Below, piece by piece: positions 59,483 to 64,000 of a stretch of DNA of 64,000 nt; position 1 is the stretch's first letter, and every line of letters starts with the position of its first letter. The DNA is from an uncultured Anaerolineae bacterium (GTDB taxonomy: Bacteria; Chloroflexota; Anaerolineae; Promineifilales; Promineifilaceae): positions 1 to 64,000 of the forward strand of contig CAJQMR010000008.1 in NCBI GenBank assembly GCA_905479495.1, in the 5' to 3' direction. Made by a program: the position numbers and the translations under genes. A model generated the notes under the pieces. It had not been told where the DNA came from. It searched no databases and saw only the letters and a list, made by a program, of their open reading frames with translations.

Positions 59483-60004
59483 ATGGAATTTTTGGACAAT
59501 ATGCTTACGGTTTTCACCTTTCTGGGTGCTCTACTTGGGTTAGCGATAGTAATTCTGGGTGTGTACATTCTCTTTAAAGCACCAATAAAATACCAGCCGC
59601 CGCCCCTTGTAGAACCGATTGCTGCTTGTCTTATGGGCGGCGTTGCTATCATTGGCGGTTTAGAAATCTTATTTGGAAATGCTTATCTGCTGTTTACTGG
59701 CAAGCTAATGGGTACACACCATTTAGCTGGCGCAAGCGCATTTCTTCTGTTTTTCATGGTGATGGGGACAGCAACTATTTTGGGACGGCCGTTTCTTGCT
59801 GCAAAACTCATTCCCAAATTACCCTCTAAACGTTTGCTTTTGGGAGCATCATTTATCATTTATGGGTTTTTATGTTTTTTTAAGTTATCAGAAGATTTCT
59901 GGCCAGTACCCGAGAATATCCAAGATTTAATCTTTTGGGCAATTTTTTTCATATCATTATCTTCACCTGTGCTTATATCGCGCCTTCGTGGGCAGGCAAA
60001 TTGA
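59483..60004 (+). CDS. multi-helix membrane protein, paralogue B
   Basis: The 173-residue protein has five hydrophobic helices and shares the central GRPFLA-x-x-LIP motif with its upstream neighbour, 9 bp away. The two probably arose by duplication and may form a complex. Both motifs are encoded around an ACGGCCGT word in the same frame (CGG-CCG-TTT as Arg-Pro-Phe). Function is unknown. Confidence 0.65.
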   Translation: MEFLDNMLTVFTFLGALLGLAIVILGVYILFKAPIKYQPPPLVEPIAACLMGGVAIIGGLEILFGNAYLLFTGKLMGTHHLAGASAFLLFFMVMGTATILGRPFLAAKLIPKLPSKRLLLGASFIIYGFLCFFKLSEDFWPVPENIQDLIFWAIFFISLSSPVLISRLRGQAN

Positions 60005-60040
60005 CTTTGCGCCTTTTGCCTCTTTGCGACTTTGCGTCAA
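60004..60040. repeat. CTTTGCG word repeat
   Basis: ACTTTGCGCC, CTCTTTGCGA and CTTTGCGTCA follow each other directly before the fdrA-like gene. They are the opposite orientation of the ACGCAAAGGCGC words. Confidence 0.6.
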
Positions 60041-60058
60041 AAAATTGGAGAGTAACAA

Positions 60059-61732
60059 ATGACCGTCATAAAAAGTGAAGTAAGGCAAGGAGCCTATTAT
60101 GATTCTGTGGTGTTGATGCAGCTACAAAAGGCGCTGGCCGAGCTGCCGGGCGTGGCCGACGCCGGGGTGGTGATGGCCACCGAGGCCAACAAGGAACTGC
60201 TGGCTGCGGGCGATTTGCTGCCCGCCAACGTCAGCGCCAAGGCGGATGATTTGCTGATTGTGGTGAAGGGTGAGACGGAAACGGCCGTTACCCAAGCCAT
60301 CGCCCAGGTAGACGAACTCCTCACCCGCCGCAAAACATCCAGCAGCAGCGAATACCGGCCCCACAGCCTGTCCGCCGCCGCCAAGATGCTGCCCGAAGCC
60401 GACTGGGTGCTCATCTCCGTGCCGGGGCGTTATGCCGCTGGCGTGGCCGAAGAGGCGCTGGACCTGGGCAAGCACGTCTTCCTTTACAGCGACAACGTAC
60501 CCCTGGCCGACGAAGTGCGCCTGAAGCAAAAAGCGCAAGCCAACAGCTTGCTCCTCATGGGGCCAGACTGCGGCACGGCGATTGTCAATGGCGTGGGGCT
60601 GGGTTTTGCCAACCGGGTGCGGCGTGGGCGGATTGGGCTGGTAGCAGCGTCCGGCACGGGCTTGCAGGCGGTCAGCAGTGAGATTCACAATCTGGGCAGC
60701 GGCCTCTCGCAAGCCATCGGTACAGGCGGGCGTGATTTGAAAGTGGAAGTCAGTGGGATTACAGCATTGCAAGCGGTGGAACTACTGGGCCAAGACCCGG
60801 CCACACGGGTCATCGCCTTGGTCTCCAAGCCACCGTCGCCTAAGGTGGCGACCCAACTTTTGCGAGCAGCTCAGGCTACTGGCAAGCAAATTGTGGTCAA
60901 TTTCATTGGCTTCCCGCCGCCAGGACACAAGGTGGGTAACATCCATTTTGCCACGAGTTTGGTGGAAACGGCCGAATTGGCTGTCCACCTGGCCACCACC
61001 GTGGAAACTTCACTGCTCTCGCCGCTGCGCCGCACGGTGGAAGGGTATGTGCGTGGGCTGTTTTCTGGCGGCACGCTGGCGTATGAGACGGTTTTGGGGT
61101 TAACGGCCGTTCTCGATCAACTTTACACCAACATTCCCATCCGCCCCGACCAGAAGCTGGAAGACCTTAACCACAGCCAGGGACATACCATTATCGACAT
61201 GGGCGAAGACGACTTCACCCAGGGCCGCTTGCATCCAATGATGGATAACGATTTGCGACTGCGACGACTGCGCCAGGAAACGGCCGATCCTGACGTCGGC
61301 TTCATTTTGCTCGACGTGGTCCTGGGTGAGGGCGCCCATCCCAACCCGGCGGGCGAGCTCAGCCCGGCCATTGTTGAAGCCGTCCAGGCGGGCAAAAAAG
61401 TGGTGGCGATTGTGGTGGGCACGGACGAAGATCCGCAGGATTTGATTGGCCAGATTGAGCAACTGGCGGCGGCCGGTGCCACGGTATTTTCCAGCACCAA
61501 CGAGGCGGTCGATTACATCTTCAACCGGCTGCCAGCGCCAGAAAGCAGCGCCCCGCCGGTCTCGCCAGCGGCGTTTGGCAGCACGTTGGCGGCCATCAAC
61601 GTGGGGCTGGAATCGTTTTATGAGAGCATTAAGGGGCAGGGGGGAACGGCCGTACAGGTCGAGTGGCGTCCCCCGGCAGGTGGCAACGAAAAGCTGATGG
61701 CCATCCTGGCGAAAATGAAGAGCAAGGGATAG
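60059..61732 (+). CDS. fdrA: FdrA-family protein (succinyl-CoA synthetase-like)
   Basis: The 557-residue protein matches FdrA. The N-terminal segment is YYDSVVLMQLQKALAELPGVADAGVVMATEANKELL. A CoA-binding-like domain follows with LISVPGRYAAGVAEEALDLGKHVFLYSDNVPL and LMGPDCGTAIVNGVGLGFANRVRRG, then LVAASGTGLQAVSSEI and IGTGGRDLKVEVSG. In Escherichia coli FdrA (AllF) is one of the three proteins of oxamate carbamoyltransferase in allantoin breakdown. The partner genes for the other two (YlbE- and YlbF-like) are not seen downstream, so the role here is open. Confidence 0.88.
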   Translation: MTVIKSEVRQGAYYDSVVLMQLQKALAELPGVADAGVVMATEANKELLAAGDLLPANVSAKADDLLIVVKGETETAVTQAIAQVDELLTRRKTSSSSEYRPHSLSAAAKMLPEADWVLISVPGRYAAGVAEEALDLGKHVFLYSDNVPLADEVRLKQKAQANSLLLMGPDCGTAIVNGVGLGFANRVRRGRIGLVAASGTGLQAVSSEIHNLGSGLSQAIGTGGRDLKVEVSGITALQAVELLGQDPATRVIALVSKPPSPKVATQLLRAAQATGKQIVVNFIGFPPPGHKVGNIHFATSLVETAELAVHLATTVETSLLSPLRRTVEGYVRGLFSGGTLAYETVLGLTAVLDQLYTNIPIRPDQKLEDLNHSQGHTIIDMGEDDFTQGRLHPMMDNDLRLRRLRQETADPDVGFILLDVVLGEGAHPNPAGELSPAIVEAVQAGKKVVAIVVGTDEDPQDLIGQIEQLAAAGATVFSSTNEAVDYIFNRLPAPESSAPPVSPAAFGSTLAAINVGLESFYESIKGQGGTAVQVEWRPPAGGNEKLMAILAKMKSKG

Positions 61733-61741
61733 TATCTGCTG

Positions 61742-62080
61742 ATGAATACGGTGATTGAGTTAGATTATTTCGGCGGCTATGCGCCCATCCAGGCCTGGGG
61801 TAAGGTTAGTAACCTCAATTTCTACTTTCGTGCCAGATGGGATACATGGGCGTTTGAGATCGGTAAGCCTGGAGTAGAGGTTCCCACGACCGAAAATGAC
61901 GCGCTGCTTTTTGCGAGAGAAGGTGAATTTTTACCCAATGATTTTCATGAGGAAATGGTGGATGTCATTGTTAACTGCTTTCAGGAGTTTTTTACCGAAA
62001 CCAGGAACTCTCATGCTACAGACTTGCTTTCCGATCTGAACAAAAAGCTTAAAGCAAGCATAAACCTTAAAAGTGGATAG
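61742..62080 (+). CDS. hypothetical protein
   Basis: The 112-residue protein starts MNTVIELDYFGGYAPIQAWG and contains NLNFYFRARWDTWAFEIG and GEFLPNDFHEEMVDVIVNCFQEFF. No domain was recognised. It begins 9 bp after fdrA. The AT-richer composition of its 3' end matches the next gene more than fdrA. Confidence 0.5.
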   Translation: MNTVIELDYFGGYAPIQAWGKVSNLNFYFRARWDTWAFEIGKPGVEVPTTENDALLFAREGEFLPNDFHEEMVDVIVNCFQEFFTETRNSHATDLLSDLNKKLKASINLKSG

Positions 62081-62127
62081 ATTTGTTCTTGCAGCAGCTA
62101 AATAAGCTTTAGAAGCTTAGGCGAAAA

Positions 62128-63969
62128 ATGTTAATAGCTAGGTTTAAAGTCGAAAACTATAAAAGCTTTTTGTATTCTGAAGAAGCCACCTTTGCTCACG
62201 GAGTAAATGTAATTGTTGGAGGTAATGACTCTGGGAAAACCGCATTAACAGAGGCACTAAGTTTACGTATTGGTGATATACCTCATGAAAGTGTTAAAAC
62301 TGTTCCCTACTCAGGTGCCACCAAAGAGCCCGCTTCCCGTGTTCACATTACTTTCGAGTTAGGAGAAGAAGAACTTAAAAATCTTTTACTCGATAATGAG
62401 CCAAATTTTCATGTTCCACATGAAGAAGGTATCCCTCCTGAACAGACGAAACTTGCTTTTGAGCGTTGGTACAGAGAACGCCGAAAAGTTTCCTGTATTT
62501 TTCAATCTGGTAATTGTGTTTCTGCTTATTTGAATGGCTACTCTGAGGTGCAAAGTACTCGTAGAACCCTAAATTATGAAATTAATCGACCAGATCGACA
62601 GCTTCAATTTAAGGAACTTAATAAAAACATACAGGACTCGCAGTCAATAGCTTTCAGATTAGCGGTTCACCTTCGAGATAGAATTTATTCATTTAGAGCG
62701 GAAAGGCTAAAAGTTGGCCAATATTCATTTGGAGCTAATCATCAACTTTCACCTGACGCTTCAAACCTTCCTGAGGTTCTAAGCATTCTTCAAAGTCGCC
62801 AGCGTGATTTTGAGCATTTCAATCAGCTTGTCAAAATGGTTTTTCCCCATATCTCTCGAATATCAGTCCGCCCACATTCAAATACTCTCCAAAAGATTTA
62901 TGTTTTAAGTAACTCTAATGCAAATAGAGATGATCTGGCCATACCTCTACAAGATAGTGGAACAGGTATCGGCCAGGTTTTAGCTATCCTCTATGTAGTA
63001 TCCACCGCCCAATTTCCTAGAACAATAATTATTGACGAGCCTCAAAGCTTTCTTCATCCGGGAGCTATTAGAAGATTGTTTGATGTTTTAAAACGATATC
63101 CACAACATCAATATATTGTTACTACTCATTCTCCAATCGTGATCTCATCTGCAAATCCACAAAAGATTTTTCTGGTTAAGAAAGTAGATTCGGAGAGTGT
63201 AATTGAATCCGTAAATAGACAAGAAAAATTGGATCTTGAAAGAGTGTTAAGAGATGTTGGAGCAAAATTATCGGATATTTTTGGAGCGGATAATATCTTA
63301 TGGGTTGAAGGCCCAACTGAGGAGATTTGTTTCCCACTCATCTTGACTGAAGTTGCTGAGGTGTCATTATTTGGAACGGCAATTGTTGGCGTTCTGAATA
63401 CAGGGGACTTGGAAGGGAGGCACTCAAGGCGTGTTTTTGAGATATATAACAAGCTTAGTCAAGGCCACACACTTCTACCCTCAGCAATTGGATTCATTTT
63501 TGATAAAGAGGGCAGAACCCAACAAGATCAAGACGATTTGATGCGTCAAAGCCAAGTTGAAAATGGAGAGCAAACTGTATTTTTTACGCCAAGAAGGATG
63601 TATGAAAATTATTTATTAAATCCTCAAGCGATAGCCTCTGTTATGTCAAATATTGAGGGTTTTTCTGACAATCACATTACGAGTGATGAAATTGAGAAAT
63701 GGATAAAAGAAAGAGAGTGGGAAGGAAAATACTTTGGGACCATGCTTCCAAGAAATCCAGAAAATAAAACACCACAAGTCTGGCTAGAGAAAGTACATGG
63801 GGCTCATCTTCTAAAAGAAATGTTTAGAGATTTTTCTGTTGGTTTTGAGTATGACAAGAAGGTGCATGGATTAGCATTGACTCAATGGCTTATTGAAAAT
63901 GCACCGGAAGATTTAACAGAGGTTGCAGAACTGCTTAAAGAAGTTCTTGGAAGAGTTCAACCGGAATAG
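62128..63969 (+). CDS. OLD-family AAA ATPase with TOPRIM nuclease domain
   Basis: The 613-residue protein has an ABC-type ATPase: Walker A VIVGGNDSGKTAL (Gly31-Thr38), a signature-like LQDSGTGIGQVLAILY, and Walker B RTIIIDEPQSFLHPGAIRRLF. A TOPRIM domain follows (NILWVEGPTEEICFPLIL, then IGFIFDKEGR with an acidic pair). This is the architecture of OLD nucleases, including GajA of the Gabija anti-phage system. The DNA is AT-rich and free of the ACGGCCGT word, a sign of horizontal origin. The window ends 31 bp after its stop, so a partner helicase cannot be checked. Confidence 0.88.
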   Translation: MLIARFKVENYKSFLYSEEATFAHGVNVIVGGNDSGKTALTEALSLRIGDIPHESVKTVPYSGATKEPASRVHITFELGEEELKNLLLDNEPNFHVPHEEGIPPEQTKLAFERWYRERRKVSCIFQSGNCVSAYLNGYSEVQSTRRTLNYEINRPDRQLQFKELNKNIQDSQSIAFRLAVHLRDRIYSFRAERLKVGQYSFGANHQLSPDASNLPEVLSILQSRQRDFEHFNQLVKMVFPHISRISVRPHSNTLQKIYVLSNSNANRDDLAIPLQDSGTGIGQVLAILYVVSTAQFPRTIIIDEPQSFLHPGAIRRLFDVLKRYPQHQYIVTTHSPIVISSANPQKIFLVKKVDSESVIESVNRQEKLDLERVLRDVGAKLSDIFGADNILWVEGPTEEICFPLILTEVAEVSLFGTAIVGVLNTGDLEGRHSRRVFEIYNKLSQGHTLLPSAIGFIFDKEGRTQQDQDDLMRQSQVENGEQTVFFTPRRMYENYLLNPQAIASVMSNIEGFSDNHITSDEIEKWIKEREWEGKYFGTMLPRNPENKTPQVWLEKVHGAHLLKEMFRDFSVGFEYDKKVHGLALTQWLIENAPEDLTEVAELLKEVLGRVQPE

Positions 63970-64000
63970 AGTGTATCGTTTCCACTAGGAGGCACGATAA

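Noticed and set aside
35511..60040. Word repeats as CRISPR arrays or IS ends
   Set aside because: They lack regular spacing and unique spacers, and no transposase or cas gene is present.
60059..62080. YlbE/YlbF partners of FdrA
   Set aside because: The only downstream frame (61742-62080) does not resemble them.

Overview
The window looks like chromosomal DNA of a Chloroflexota bacterium, probably Anaerolineae-like. This is inferred from protein style, not from an rRNA marker. The signs are many lipoproteins with Thr/Pro linkers, an isolated ftsZ outside a dcw cluster, tungsten and molybdenum enzymes, and an 8-bp palindrome ACGGCCGT repeated in nearly every native gene in all reading frames. 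No rRNA, CRISPR array or transposase was seen. One tRNA-Val is present.

Layout. 1-3.4 kb: a small HTH protein, ftsZ, a hairpin-rich intergenic region and an SH3/beta-propeller lipoprotein. 3.6-11.8 kb: a UbiD-type decarboxylase, a CPA1 antiporter, a universal stress protein, an MscS channel, an aconitase X, then a CPA2 antiporter with a PII-like protein. UbiD plus aconitase X are the two signature enzymes of the archaeal-type mevalonate route. 11.8-19.4 kb: an integrative element in the 3' end of tRNA-Val(CAC), bounded by 36-bp direct repeats. It carries a tyrosine integrase, a Rep_trans (MOBT-like) initiator/relaxase, an XRE regulator, zinc-ribbon proteins, a GHKL/HSP90-like ATPase and a GIY-YIG nuclease, the last two being possible defence cargo. 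19.5-27.3 kb: an SDR epimerase, an M28 peptidase lipoprotein, an FAD oxidoreductase, a VOC protein and a tungsten aldehyde:ferredoxin oxidoreductase. 27.4-34.5 kb: three tandem paralogous lipoproteins, the third broken by an in-frame TGA at a conserved Trp.

34.5-43.9 kb: a glycosyltransferase, an alkyltransferase-like repair protein, a response regulator, an Asn/Asp-rich lipoprotein next to a sigma/anti-sigma pair whose anti-sigma factor carries a similar tail, a GT-C membrane protein, a methyltransferase, and a TetR regulator with an HXXEE membrane protein sharing an operator-like sequence. 44-54 kb: an EamA transporter, a deoxyribose-phosphate aldolase fused to a VOC domain, a GrdB-family protein that reads through a TGA followed by a bacterial SECIS-like hairpin (probable selenoprotein), a pentameric ligand-gated ion channel, a tungstate/molybdate-type ABC transporter with a ModE-like regulator and a palindromic operator, a thiolase homologue lacking the usual nucleophilic Cys, and a CoA-transferase. 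54-64 kb: CoxM and CoxS subunits without a large subunit, an amidase, an SGNH lipoprotein, a left-handed beta-helix protein, three small membrane proteins, an FdrA homologue and an OLD-family ATPase/TOPRIM protein at the right edge.

Many intergenic gaps hold short-word inverted repeats of several unrelated word families (AGAGATTGG, CGGTAATC, CAGTATTCAG, CTCAATTAC, ACGCAAAGG and others), some reaching 29-bp perfect stems. Together with the ACGGCCGT iteration they are a strong non-coding signature of this genome.
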